Assembly (NCBI GenBank): GCA_035765195.1 | Contig: DASTYC010000021.1 | Coordinates: 62,001 to 126,000 of the forward strand | Origin: CALAED01 sp035765195 | GTDB lineage: Bacteria > Actinomycetota > Actinomycetes > Streptosporangiales > Streptosporangiaceae | Direction: 5' to 3' | DNA length: 64,000 nt | Shown here: positions 33,807 to 42,656 of the stretch, piece after piece | How the letters are laid out: each line of letters opens with the position of its first letter | Position numbering within the stretch: position 1 is the first letter of the stretch | Translations under genes and position numbers: made by a program | The notes under the pieces: model-generated | What the model saw: only the letters and a program-made list of their open reading frames with translations | Databases searched by the model: none | Told to the model about the DNA's origin: nothing

Positions 33807-34901
33807 ATGGCACGAGCGACCACGCGGTCCGGGCTCACCTCCGCGGAGTCGAGCCGGATCGCCGGGATGGCCGGCTTCATCGCGCTGTTGCACCTCGTCG
33901 GCTGGGGGATCTTGTTGCTGGTGGTCGTGCCGGAGCACCACCGGCTCGGCGACGGCCGGCTGTTCGGCATCGGCGTCGGCCTGACCGCCTACGTCCTCGG
34001 CATGCGCCACGCGTTCGACGCCGACCACCTGGCGGCGATCGACAACACCACTCGCAAGCTCATGGCCGACGGCCGCCGCCCGCTGTCGGTCGGCTTTTGG
34101 TTCTCCCTCGGCCACTCGTCGGTGGTCTTCGTGTCGTGCGTGCTGCTGGGCTTGGGGGTCAGGTGGCTGACGACCGGGATGGCCGACGACTCCTCCGGCC
34201 TGCACCGGTTCACCGGCACGATCGGCCCGACGATATCGGGGGCGTTCCTCGCCATCATCGCGATCGTCAACCTGGTGATCCTCGTCGGCATCATCAAGAT
34301 CTTCAGGGAGATGAAGCGCGGTTCGTACGACGAGGCGGCGTTGGAGGACCAACTCGCCAACCGCGGGCTGATGAACAGGCTCCTCGGCCGGTTCACCAGG
34401 GCGATCACGAAGCCGGGGCAGATGTACCCGCTGGGCGTCCTGTTCGGGCTCGGCTTCGACACGGCCACCGAGATCGGCCTGCTGGCCCTGGCGGGCAGCG
34501 CGGCGGCGGCCGGCGGACTGCCGTGGTACGCCGTGCTCTGCCTGCCGATCATCTTCGCCGCCGGCATGTCGCTGTGGGACACGATCGACGGCACGTTCAT
34601 GAACTTCGCCTACGGATGGGCGTTCGCCAACCCCGTCCGCAAGGTCTTCTACAACATCACGCTGACCGCCATCTCGGTGGCGTTCGCCTTCGTGGTCGGG
34701 GGCACGGAGCTGTTGCAGGTGGCGCAGGACCAGTTCGGCCTCGGCGGCGGCTTCTGGGGGTGGATAGGCGGCCTCGACCTCAACGTCGCGGGCTTCGTGA
34801 TCACCGGGGTGCTGGTGGCGGTATGGCTCGGCGCGGTGGCCTACTGGAAGGTAGGCAAGGTCGAGCAGCGCTGGTCCGCCGCCCTCCAAGACGCCGACTA
34901 A
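33807..34901 (+). CDS. NiCoT-family nickel/cobalt transporter
   Basis: This 364-residue membrane protein has the NiCoT signature. LGMRHAFDADHLAAIDN near residue 65 carries the H-x4-D-H motif needed for Ni2+/Co2+ recognition. LGFDTATEIGLLAL near 215 and GMSLWDTIDGTFMNFAYGWAF near 255 follow, with eight predicted helices. The protein ends in a short hydrophilic tail. AGGAGA precedes ATG 33807. The Nur-type operator upstream and the family point to nickel (or cobalt) uptake, perhaps for urease, hydrogenase or Ni-superoxide dismutase; none of these is in the window. Confidence 0.92.
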   Translation: MARATTRSGLTSAESSRIAGMAGFIALLHLVGWGILLLVVVPEHHRLGDGRLFGIGVGLTAYVLGMRHAFDADHLAAIDNTTRKLMADGRRPLSVGFWFSLGHSSVVFVSCVLLGLGVRWLTTGMADDSSGLHRFTGTIGPTISGAFLAIIAIVNLVILVGIIKIFREMKRGSYDEAALEDQLANRGLMNRLLGRFTRAITKPGQMYPLGVLFGLGFDTATEIGLLALAGSAAAAGGLPWYAVLCLPIIFAAGMSLWDTIDGTFMNFAYGWAFANPVRKVFYNITLTAISVAFAFVVGGTELLQVAQDQFGLGGGFWGWIGGLDLNVAGFVITGVLVAVWLGAVAYWKVGKVEQRWSAALQDAD

Positions 34902-34912
34902 CCCAAACCCCC

Positions 34913-34929
34913 ACACCCCTTTCGGGTGT
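34913..34929 (+). terminator. Hairpin after the nickel transporter
   Basis: ACACCC and GGGTGT (34913-34918, 34924-34929) pair perfectly around CCTTTC-like loop bases, eleven bases after the transporter stop. There is no T-run, which is common for GC-rich actinobacterial terminators. Confidence 0.55.
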
Positions 34930-34948
34930 TCGCGGAGGGCGACCGCTC

Positions 34949-35040
34949 TGCGGCTTCGCCGCACCGCCCATGATCCGAGGCGCCCCCAGGCGCCGAGGAA
35001 ACTCATGGGCGGAACAGCAAGAACGCGCGGCGAAGCCGCA
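34949..35040. repeat. Nested inverted repeat (92 bp) between convergent genes
   Basis: The outer arms TGCGGCTTCGCCGC (34949-34962) and GCGGCGAAGCCGCA (35027-35040) are perfect 14-base complements. Inside lie CCGCCCATGA (34964-34973) and TCATGGGCGG (35003-35012), perfect 10-base complements, and two GGCGCC copies at the centre. The whole could fold as a branched hairpin. It is either an elaborate bidirectional terminator or a small REP/MITE-like element; there is no transposase. Confidence 0.7.
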
Positions 35041-35062
35041 CCACGCCTTTCGGGGGGGTGCG

Positions 35063-35080
35063 CGGGGGGCTTGCCCCCCG
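35063..35080 (-). terminator. Hairpin terminator of the DsbA-like gene
   Basis: CGGGGGGC and GCCCCCCG pair perfectly with a two-base loop, immediately beyond the TAA stop of the leftward DsbA-like gene (stop 35085). The strength of the stem makes termination likely. Confidence 0.65.
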
Positions 35081-35084
35081 AGGG

Positions 35085-35699
35085 TTAGGTGAATATGGGG
35101 TCGCGGGTGCGGCTGCGCTTGAGTTCGAAGAAGCCGTCGGTGGCGGCCACGGCGAGGACGCCGTCCCACAGCCGCGCCGCCGCCTCTCCGCGCGGGATCG
35201 GCGACACGACGGGCCCGAAGAACGAGGCGCCTTCCACCGAGATGACCGGCGTGCCGACCTCGTAGCCGACCCGGTCCATGCCGTTCGCGTGGGAGGCCCG
35301 CAACGCCTCGTCGTAGTCGGTCGATTCGGCGGCCGCCGCGAGCGACCGTTCCAGACCGGCCGCCGCGAGGGCCGCCTCGAACGTCTCGGCCGTGCGCGGC
35401 GCCTTCTCGTGGTGGAAGCGGACGCCGAGCTCGGTGTAGAGGTCGCCGAGCACCTGGGAGCCGTACTTCTGCTCGGCCGCGATGCACACGCGGACCGCCC
35501 CCCAGCCTTCGTCCATCGCCTTCTGGTAGGGCTCCGGCATGTCACGGCCTTCGTTGAGGACCGACAGGCTCATGACGTGCCAGCGGGGTTCGATCGGCCG
35601 GACCGCCGTCACCTCATGGATCCAGCGGGAGGTGATCCAAGCCCACGGGCACATGGGATCGAACCAGAAGTCCACGGGGGTACGCGAGTCTTGCGGCAA
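35085..35699 (-). CDS. DsbA-family, Rv2466c-like mycothiol nitroreductase homologue (CPWA)
   Basis: This 204-residue thioredoxin-fold protein has FWFDPMCPWAWITSRWI at the N-terminus and GTPVISVEGASFFGPVVSPIPRG near residue 148, the layout of mycobacterial Rv2466c, a mycothiol-dependent nitroreductase that activates nitro prodrugs. Rv2466c has CPWC; here the second Cys is Ala (C17-P-W-A20), leaving a monothiol site. A monothiol mechanism using mycothiol is possible. It is a single gene ending in a strong hairpin and is divergent from pepN. Confidence 0.85.
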   Translation of the reverse strand: MPQDSRTPVDFWFDPMCPWAWITSRWIHEVTAVRPIEPRWHVMSLSVLNEGRDMPEPYQKAMDEGWGAVRVCIAAEQKYGSQVLGDLYTELGVRFHHEKAPRTAETFEAALAAAGLERSLAAAAESTDYDEALRASHANGMDRVGYEVGTPVISVEGASFFGPVVSPIPRGEAAARLWDGVLAVAATDGFFELKRSRTRDPIFT

Positions 35700-35873
35700 C
35701 GTGTGCCTCCTCCTGCGTGAATCAGGACCGTTTCAACCGGGCCAACCTCGGCCGGTGGCAGACCATTCCCGGCCGCGGCCGCCAAATCCGGGCGGGCGGG
35801 TCGGCAACAACGTCCCTTCGTTGGTAGACATGGGGGACAAACTTTCGTAGCAGAACCTCATTGAGGAGTTCAC

Positions 35874-38390
35874 GTGGCAGGCAACCTCACGCGCGACGAG
35901 GCGCGCGACCGTGCACGGCTGCTCACCGTCGAGTCGTACACGGTGGCGCTGGACCTCACGACAGGTGACGAGAGGTTCGGCTCCACGACCGTGGCGCGGT
36001 TCGGCTGTGGCGAGCCCGGCACGGCGACCTTCGTCGATCTGCATGACGCCGTGGTGCGTGAGGTGACGCTCAACGGGCGGACTCTCGACCCGTCGTCCTA
36101 TGACGCCGAACGCGGCCGGATCCCGCTGCCGGACCTCGCCGCGACCAACGAGTTGCGGGTGGTCGCCGACGTCGCCTACTCGCGCACCGGTGAAGGTCTG
36201 CACAGATTTGTCGATCCTGTCGATCAGAACATCTACCTCTACAGCCAGTTCGAGACCGCCGACGCCCACCGGATGTACACCTGCTTCGATCAGCCCGACC
36301 TCAAGGCCACGTTCGAGCTGACCGTCACCGCGCCCGAAGACTGGCAGGTCGTGTCCAACACGGCGCCGGACCGCACCGGGAACTGCTGGTCCTTCCCCGC
36401 GACCCCGCCCGTGTCGACCTACATCACCGCGCTCGTGGCCGGGCCGTACCACGTCGTCAGAGACGAACACGACGGCATCCCGCTCGGCGTCTACTGCCGG
36501 GCCAGCCTCGCCGAGTACCTCGACGCCGACCGGATCATCGAGGTCACCCGGCGCGGCTTCGACTTCTATCGCCGCGTCTTCGACCAGCCCTACCCGTTCT
36601 CCAAGTACGACCAGCTGTTCGTGCCGGAGTTCAACGCGGGCGCGATGGAAAACGCCGGGTGCGTCACCTTCTTGGAGGACTACGTCTTCCGGTCGCGGGT
36701 GACCGACGCGGCGTACGAGCGGCGCGCCGAGACGATCCTGCACGAGATGGCCCACATGTGGTTCGGCGATCTCGTCACCATGCGCTGGTGGAACGATCTG
36801 TGGCTGAACGAGTCGTTCGCGACGTACATGAGCGTGCTGTGCCTGGCCGAGGCGACCCAGTGGACGGGCGCCTGGACGACCTTCGCCAACCTCTTCAAGG
36901 CCTGGGCCTACCGGCAGGACCAGCTACCTTCTACCCACCCCATTTCGGCTGATATTCCCGACATCCGGGCAGTCGAGGTGAACTTCGACGGCATCACGTA
37001 CGCCAAGGGCGCGTCGGTGCTCAAGCAGCTGGTGGCCTACGTCGGCAGGGACAACTTCATCGAGGGCGTGCGGCGCTACTTCCAGCGGCACGCGTGGGAC
37101 AACACCGTGCTGGCCGACCTGCTCGACGCGCTGGAGGAGACATCGGGCCGCGACCTCGCCGCCTGGTCGAAGGAGTGGCTGGAGACGGCCGGGGTCAACA
37201 CGCTGCGCCCGTCGTACGAGGTCGACGCCGACGGCGCGTTCACACAGTTCGCGGTCGTGCAAGAGGCGCCCTCCGGCCACCCGACGCTGCGCTCGCACCG
37301 CGTCGCCGTCGGCCTCTACGAGCGTACGGACACGGGCCTGGAGCGGCGGCAGCGCGTGGAGCTCGACGTGGTCGGCGCCCGCACCGAGGTACCCGACCTG
37401 GTCGGTCTGCGCCGGCCCGACCTGGTGCTGGTCAACGACGACGACCTCACCTACGCCAAGCTCAGGCTCGACGAGCACTCGATGGCCACGCTGGTGACCG
37501 ACATCGGAAAGATCGTCGATTCGCTGCCGCGGGCGCTGTGCTGGGCCGCCACCTGGGACATGTGCCGCGACGCCGAGGTCGCCACCCGCGAGTACGTCAA
37601 GCTCGTGCTGTCGGGCATCGGCGGGGTCAGCGACATCGCGGTGGTCCAGACGCTGTTGCGGCAGGCGCGGACGGCGCTGCAGCAGTACGCCGATCCCGCC
37701 TGGCGGGACACCGGCACGCAGGTGCTGGCCGACGCGCTGTACGACCTGGCCCGCGATGCCGAGCCCGGCTCCGACCGGCAGCTGACCTTCGTCCAGAACT
37801 TCGTCGGCGTCGCGACGTCCGCCGACCACCTCTCGTTCGTGGCCGGGCTGCTGGACGGCGCCGAGACGCTGCCGGACCTGACGGTCGACACGGAGCTGCG
37901 GTGGGCGCTGCTGCGCCGCCTGGTGGTCCGGGGTCAGGCCGGTGAGCCCGAGATCGCGGCCGAGCTGGAGCGCGACGCGACCGCCGCCGGCGAGCGGCAC
38001 GCGGCCGCCTGCCGAGCCACGATCCCGACCGCCGAGGCCAAGGCGGCGGCGTGGGAGCAGATCACGACCGGAAAGCTGCCGAACGCGGTGTTCCGCGCCA
38101 TGCTGGGCGGCTTCGTGGAGTCCGACCACCGCACCCTGCTGGAGCCGTACGCCGAGAAATTCTTCGACGTGATCGACCAGGTGTGGGCGACGTGGTCGCA
38201 CGACATGGCCCAGACCTTTGCCGAGGTCGCGTACCCGTTCCTGCAGGTCAGACAGGAGACCATCGACCGCACCGACGCCTACATCGCCGAGCACGAGCCG
38301 CCGGCCGCGCTGCGGCGGCTGCTCGCCGAGGGCAGGGACGGCGTCGCCCGCGCCCTGCGGGCGCAGGCCAAGGACCGCGGCGCGGCCTGA
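35874..38390 (+). CDS. pepN: Aminopeptidase N (M1 zinc metallopeptidase)
   Basis: This 838-residue M1 peptidase has the substrate-binding GAMEN at residues 256-260, the zinc motif HEMAH at 290-294 and the third ligand in NESFATYMS, with the usual spacing. The ERAP1-like C-terminal helical domain follows. It removes N-terminal residues from peptides in the cytosol. GTG 35874 is preceded by GAGGAG. An internal upstream ATG (35830) has no ribosome site. Length is normal for the actinobacterial enzyme. Confidence 0.95.
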   Translation: MAGNLTRDEARDRARLLTVESYTVALDLTTGDERFGSTTVARFGCGEPGTATFVDLHDAVVREVTLNGRTLDPSSYDAERGRIPLPDLAATNELRVVADVAYSRTGEGLHRFVDPVDQNIYLYSQFETADAHRMYTCFDQPDLKATFELTVTAPEDWQVVSNTAPDRTGNCWSFPATPPVSTYITALVAGPYHVVRDEHDGIPLGVYCRASLAEYLDADRIIEVTRRGFDFYRRVFDQPYPFSKYDQLFVPEFNAGAMENAGCVTFLEDYVFRSRVTDAAYERRAETILHEMAHMWFGDLVTMRWWNDLWLNESFATYMSVLCLAEATQWTGAWTTFANLFKAWAYRQDQLPSTHPISADIPDIRAVEVNFDGITYAKGASVLKQLVAYVGRDNFIEGVRRYFQRHAWDNTVLADLLDALEETSGRDLAAWSKEWLETAGVNTLRPSYEVDADGAFTQFAVVQEAPSGHPTLRSHRVAVGLYERTDTGLERRQRVELDVVGARTEVPDLVGLRRPDLVLVNDDDLTYAKLRLDEHSMATLVTDIGKIVDSLPRALCWAATWDMCRDAEVATREYVKLVLSGIGGVSDIAVVQTLLRQARTALQQYADPAWRDTGTQVLADALYDLARDAEPGSDRQLTFVQNFVGVATSADHLSFVAGLLDGAETLPDLTVDTELRWALLRRLVVRGQAGEPEIAAELERDATAAGERHAAACRATIPTAEAKAAAWEQITTGKLPNAVFRAMLGGFVESDHRTLLEPYAEKFFDVIDQVWATWSHDMAQTFAEVAYPFLQVRQETIDRTDAYIAEHEPPAALRRLLAEGRDGVARALRAQAKDRGAA

Positions 38391-38458
38391 TCGGGCGGCC
38401 GGCGGGCCCGGCGAGCGAGGGGGCGACGCGGTGGGGCCGGCCGTGGCAGGGTGATCGC

Positions 38459-39466
38459 GTGGAGACGGCACGCGAGGTCCTGGTGGCGCTGGCCCACCGG
38501 TACGCCTTCGGCGACGTGGCCGAGCTCGCCACCGCCGGGCTGCTGCCGCCGGCCGCCACCCCCGCGGTGGCCGCGCTGTGCGCGTTCGGGCAGCGGCTGC
38601 TCGACCTCGACGCCGAGGACTTCGGGATGCCGGAGGCCACCGGCGACGTGCCGCCCGACCTGCTGCGGCGGGCCAGGGCCAGCCGCATGCCGCAGACCCC
38701 CCGCGAACAGCCGCGAGGCGCCCTCAAGACGCTGCGGCCCGCCTATGCCCTGCTGCTCGAGGTCATCGAGATCCGGTGGCGGCGGCGGGAGATGGCCGCC
38801 CTGGCCGCCGCCGTCCACATCGCCGGCGAGTACCTCCCGATGCTGGCCTGGGAGCCCGTCTTGGGGCACGCCGCCGATCCGGCCCTGCTGCCGGCGGCCG
38901 TGTGCGGCCGGGACAGCCGCTTCGGCGTGCCGCACGTCCCCGGCATGCCGCGGACCTGCGATCACACCCGGCCGCAGCAGTCGGCCGCCGAACGCGCGCT
39001 GCGCGTCGCGGGCGAGCCCACGCAGGGCTGGCAGGCCTACCTGGACCGCCAGCACAGTCATGTCGCGGGGGCCCTGGGCGTCTGCGCGGCCTCCTGCCGT
39101 ACGCCGTGCTCGGTGCTCACCCGGCTCGACGACGGCGTACGCGACGATCTGGTGGCCCGATGCCGCCTGGCGACGGAGTTCGCCGGCGGGGCGCTGGTGC
39201 GGCTGCGGCACGCGGCGCCCGTCGGACACGGCTTCGGCGTGCCGTCGGCCGACGAGGTGCTCGGGGCGTGGGCGCGCACCCGAAGCTCGCTGCGTCACCA
39301 GGAGCGCGGCCGCAAGGCGCTCGCCGGGGCCGCCGCCGACCCGTACCCGCTGCCCGGTCTGCCCGCCCTGTTCAGCGAGATCGCCACCGCGGAGATCGTC
39401 CCCGACACGCTCCTCGCCGAGGTCGCCGACCGCGTGGCCGTCCTCGCCGCCGGCTCCCCGTCGTGA
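38459..39466 (+). CDS. Unrecognised protein with cysteine/histidine clusters
   Basis: This 335-residue, mostly alpha-helical Ala/Arg/Leu-rich protein starts at GTG 38459. Features are RFGVPHVPGMPRTCDHTRP near residue 165, GVCAASCRTPCSVLTRL near 210 (three Cys in ten residues) and a Leu-rich tail. The spacing C-x3-C-x3-C is not a known zinc finger, but metal binding is conceivable. There is no signal peptide and no catalytic motif I recognise. It lies downstream of pepN by about 70 bases, in the same direction. Confidence 0.6.
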   Translation: METAREVLVALAHRYAFGDVAELATAGLLPPAATPAVAALCAFGQRLLDLDAEDFGMPEATGDVPPDLLRRARASRMPQTPREQPRGALKTLRPAYALLLEVIEIRWRRREMAALAAAVHIAGEYLPMLAWEPVLGHAADPALLPAAVCGRDSRFGVPHVPGMPRTCDHTRPQQSAAERALRVAGEPTQGWQAYLDRQHSHVAGALGVCAASCRTPCSVLTRLDDGVRDDLVARCRLATEFAGGALVRLRHAAPVGHGFGVPSADEVLGAWARTRSSLRHQERGRKALAGAAADPYPLPGLPALFSEIATAEIVPDTLLAEVADRVAVLAAGSPS

Positions 39467-41452
39467 TCACGTGGCCCTCGACCCGCGCCGTTGGGTGACG
39501 GCCAGAACGGGCGCGATGGCGGCGCGCACGCGGGGGTCGGCGGGCAGGTCGTCGAGCAGTACCGGACGGCCGTCCGCGTCGGCCAGCGGCACCCGCCAGT
39601 TGGGGTATTCGTCCACGGTGCCCGGCTGGTTCTGGATGCGCCGTTCGCCCACGGCATCGGCGAGCGAGACCCCGATGAGCCGGGCCGGCGTCCGGGCCAG
39701 GAACCCGTGCAGCGCCACGGTCGTCGCCGGCACGTGCGCGGCCAGGTCCGGGTCATCGGTCAGGCCGAGCTCGACGAGCAGACGGCCCCACGCCGCCAAC
39801 TGGCGCTGGTGATCGGCCCACTCGTCCGCGGCGGGGCGCGTGAGCAGGCCGAGCCGCTCACGCAGCGTGATGTGATCGCCGGCCACGTATCCGGCGATCG
39901 GCGGCAGGTCGTGGGTGGCCACGGTGGCGAGGCACGACGGGCGCCACCGCTCGGGGCGGTGCGGGGCTCCCCGGCCATCGCGCTCGAACCACAGCATCGA
40001 GGTGCCGAAGATCCCCCGCGACGGCAGGTAGTCGCGTACCCACGGCTCGACGACTCCGAGGTCCTCGCCGATCAGGTGCGCCCCCGCCTTGGTGGCCTCG
40101 GCGGCCAGCAGCCCAGTCATCGCCTCGTGGTCGCAGCGGACGTACGTGCCCTCCGCGGGCGACGCTCCCACCGGCACCCACCACTGCCGGAACAGCCCGA
40201 GGATGTGATCGACGCGCAGCCCGCCCGCCACGCGCAGCGACGCGGACAGCAGGCGGCGGTACGGCTCGTACGACTCGGCGGCCAGCCGGAGCGGATGCCA
40301 CGGCGGCTGCCCCCAGTCCTGGCCGCGCTGGTTGAACTCATCGGGCGGCGCGCCGACCGTGACGCCGGAGGCGAGCACGTCTTGGTACAGCCAGGCGTCG
40401 GCGCCGCCCGGATCCACGCCGACCGCGAGGTCGTGGATCACTCCGAGCGGCATGCCGGCGGCGCGCGCCGCCCGGTGCGCGGCCGCCACCTGCTCGTGCA
40501 CGAGCCACTGCAACCACGCGTGGAAGTCCACCCGGCCGGCCAGGCGTTCGCGCGCGACGGCGACGGCGGGCGACCGCGGATCGCGCAGTTCGGACGGCCA
40601 CTCCCGCCAGTCGGCGCCGTGCGACTCGGCGAGCGCGCACCAGGTGGCGTAGCGGGTGAGGGCCGCTCCCTCCTCCGCCCGGTAGGCCGCGTAGCGCCGC
40701 GACGGCGCGGCCGGCTCGCCGGGGGCGGCGGACCCGGGCACGGTCCCGTCGGACGCCGTCGCATCGGACGCCGTGGCATCGGGGGCGGCGCTCGCGTCGG
40801 CCGCCGGCGGCCGCCGGCGGCGGTAGATCAACTCCAGGGCGGCCCGCTTGGCCGTCCACACGGCGTCGCGGTCGAGCGGGTCAAGGGTGCGGTTGCGGGC
40901 GCGCAGCGGCGCGGCGAGCTCCTCGATGCGCGCCCGGTCCGCGGCCGACAGCCCCGCATAGCCGGGGACATCCTCGACGCGCAGGTACAACGGGCTCACG
41001 AACCGGCGGCTGGACGGCAGATAGGGAGACGGCCGGATCGGCGTGATCGGCTCACCGGCGTGCAGCGGATTGATCAGAATGAACCCGGCGCCCAGCGCGC
41101 CGCCGCTCCACGCCGCGAGATCCGCCAGATCGTGCAGGTCTCCGTGGCCCCATGACGCGACCGAGCGTACGGAGTACAACTGCACCATGAACCCCCAGGT
41201 GCGCGGGATGTCGAGCACATCGCTCCCGCGGGCGACGTCCCCGTTCGGCGGCGCCGGCCGCCGGGCGGTCGCATCGCCCGCACCGTCGCCCGCACCGCCA
41301 CCGTCCGCGCCGAGCGCGGCCAGCACGGCGACCAGCGTGTCTCTGGGCACCGGGACGTGTCGTCCCTGCCAGTCTTGGTACTCCGTGGCCACCCCGTTGG
41401 CCTGCGCGAGCGCGGCCAGCTCCTCATCGGTCACAGACCAACAATGCCCCAT
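39467..41452 (-). CDS. malQ: 4-alpha-glucanotransferase
   Basis: This roughly 660-residue GH77 enzyme transfers alpha-1,4-glucan segments in glycogen/maltodextrin metabolism. Signatures are GLRVDHILGLFRQWWVP, HLIGEDLGVVEPWV (acid/base Glu and nearby Asp) and VATHDLPPIAGYV. A Ser/Ala/Asp/Thr-rich insert (DATASDATASDG and neighbours) lies near residue 215 of the shorter form. The start is uncertain: ATG 41452 is given here, but GTG 41434 (VTDEELAALAQANGVATEYQDW) resembles other MalQ N-termini. Neither has a strong ribosome site. The open frame to 41569 is unlikely to be coding. Confidence 0.9.
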   Translation of the reverse strand: MGHCWSVTDEELAALAQANGVATEYQDWQGRHVPVPRDTLVAVLAALGADGGGAGDGAGDATARRPAPPNGDVARGSDVLDIPRTWGFMVQLYSVRSVASWGHGDLHDLADLAAWSGGALGAGFILINPLHAGEPITPIRPSPYLPSSRRFVSPLYLRVEDVPGYAGLSAADRARIEELAAPLRARNRTLDPLDRDAVWTAKRAALELIYRRRRPPAADASAAPDATASDATASDGTVPGSAAPGEPAAPSRRYAAYRAEEGAALTRYATWCALAESHGADWREWPSELRDPRSPAVAVARERLAGRVDFHAWLQWLVHEQVAAAHRAARAAGMPLGVIHDLAVGVDPGGADAWLYQDVLASGVTVGAPPDEFNQRGQDWGQPPWHPLRLAAESYEPYRRLLSASLRVAGGLRVDHILGLFRQWWVPVGASPAEGTYVRCDHEAMTGLLAAEATKAGAHLIGEDLGVVEPWVRDYLPSRGIFGTSMLWFERDGRGAPHRPERWRPSCLATVATHDLPPIAGYVAGDHITLRERLGLLTRPAADEWADHQRQLAAWGRLLVELGLTDDPDLAAHVPATTVALHGFLARTPARLIGVSLADAVGERRIQNQPGTVDEYPNWRVPLADADGRPVLLDDLPADPRVRAAIAPVLAVTQRRGSRAT

Positions 41453-41666
41453 CCGCGTCGCGATTCCGGGCCGGGTGTATGACGAAATCAAACGCCGATT
41501 GCGGATAAGAGGGTGAAAAGCAACCATACCCAACGACGGCAGCGCCGAACCGCCCAGCTCCAGCGACAATAGTGTCGACCGGTCATCACTAGGCGCCGTG
41601 GGTGCGGCTGGTTACGCTGCGCGAGAAGATCACTAATCATTCTCACAGAAACACGGAGTGTTATCA

Positions 41667-42503
41667 ATGGCGATCTCGGAGCGGGGGAAGGGACAGTCCC
41701 CGCGCGAGCAGCCCCCGGAGAGCCCGTTCAGCAGGCCGCGCAAGCCGACATACGGCGATCTGGTGAGTAATCCACAGGTCCGCAAGTGGGCGACGCGCGG
41801 AATCGTGGCCTTCATCGTCGGCGTGCTGCTCGCCATCTTCATCGACCTGCGGGTCGGCGTCACCGTCGCGATCATCTTGGTGATCGTCGATACGGTCCGC
41901 ACGGCCCGGCTGGGCTCCAGCGTCGAGGCATGGCAGAAGTCCTCCGCCGTGGAACGCCGCACCGAGCGCCAGCTGCGCGGTCTGGAGAAGAAGCACGGCT
42001 GGCGCGTCCTGCACGCCAGGGCGGTGCCGCAGGACGAAGAGGGCATGAGCGACGGCAAGATCGACCACTTCGTCATCGGCCCCACCGGCATCTACGCCAT
42101 TGACTCGGTGAGCTGGGACCGGCGGCTGCCCGTACGAGCGCTGTCGCACAAGAAGCTCTACCACGGCCCCAAGGACATGAACGACCAGCTCGATGAGGCG
42201 CGCTGGGAGTCCGACCAGGCGAGCAGACTGATCAGCGCCCAGCTCGGTTACAAGGTCCCCGTGCAGGCGTCGGTCGCCATCTACGGCCCGGCCATCTCCT
42301 GGAAGGTGCTGCGGGTCCGCGACGTCGACGTCTACTCGGGCGGCCGGGCCCGCACCTACCTGCGCCGTCGACCCAAGATCCTCAACGCCACCGACGTGGA
42401 CCGCATCACCGAGGTCGCCGAGCAGATGCTGCCGCCGATCTACGGCAAGCGAGCCGACCGGCGCGGCTCCATCGAAGGGGCCGACCAGCGCGGCTCGCGC
42501 TGA
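41667..42503 (+). CDS. Membrane-anchored NERD-domain protein
   Basis: A 278-residue protein. Two adjacent hydrophobic stretches (IVAFIVGVLLAIFIDL, VGVTVAIILVIVDTV) lie near residues 45-80. A NERD-like domain follows: ERQLRGLEKKHGWRVLHAR, DGKIDHFVIGPTGIYAIDSVSW and VQASVAIYGPAI. NERD (nuclease-related) domains share the restriction-endonuclease core (D in KIDHFVIG, then E/D-x-K-like residues), but activity is rarely proven. ATG 41667 has GGAG upstream. It stands between malQ and ilvD, with no obvious partner. Confidence 0.8.
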   Translation: MAISERGKGQSPREQPPESPFSRPRKPTYGDLVSNPQVRKWATRGIVAFIVGVLLAIFIDLRVGVTVAIILVIVDTVRTARLGSSVEAWQKSSAVERRTERQLRGLEKKHGWRVLHARAVPQDEEGMSDGKIDHFVIGPTGIYAIDSVSWDRRLPVRALSHKKLYHGPKDMNDQLDEARWESDQASRLISAQLGYKVPVQASVAIYGPAISWKVLRVRDVDVYSGGRARTYLRRRPKILNATDVDRITEVAEQMLPPIYGKRADRRGSIEGADQRGSR

Positions 42504-42656
42504 GACCTGCCGATCCGGCCGGCCCGGTCGGCCCGCCGACGCCCGCCGGAGCCGGCCTCGGCGGCAACCCGCCGTCCATTTACTGGGACGAGCGTCTCAC
42601 CACCGGCGTAATGGCCGTACGATCGGGAGCACGGGTTCAAACGTTGGGAGAGCACG

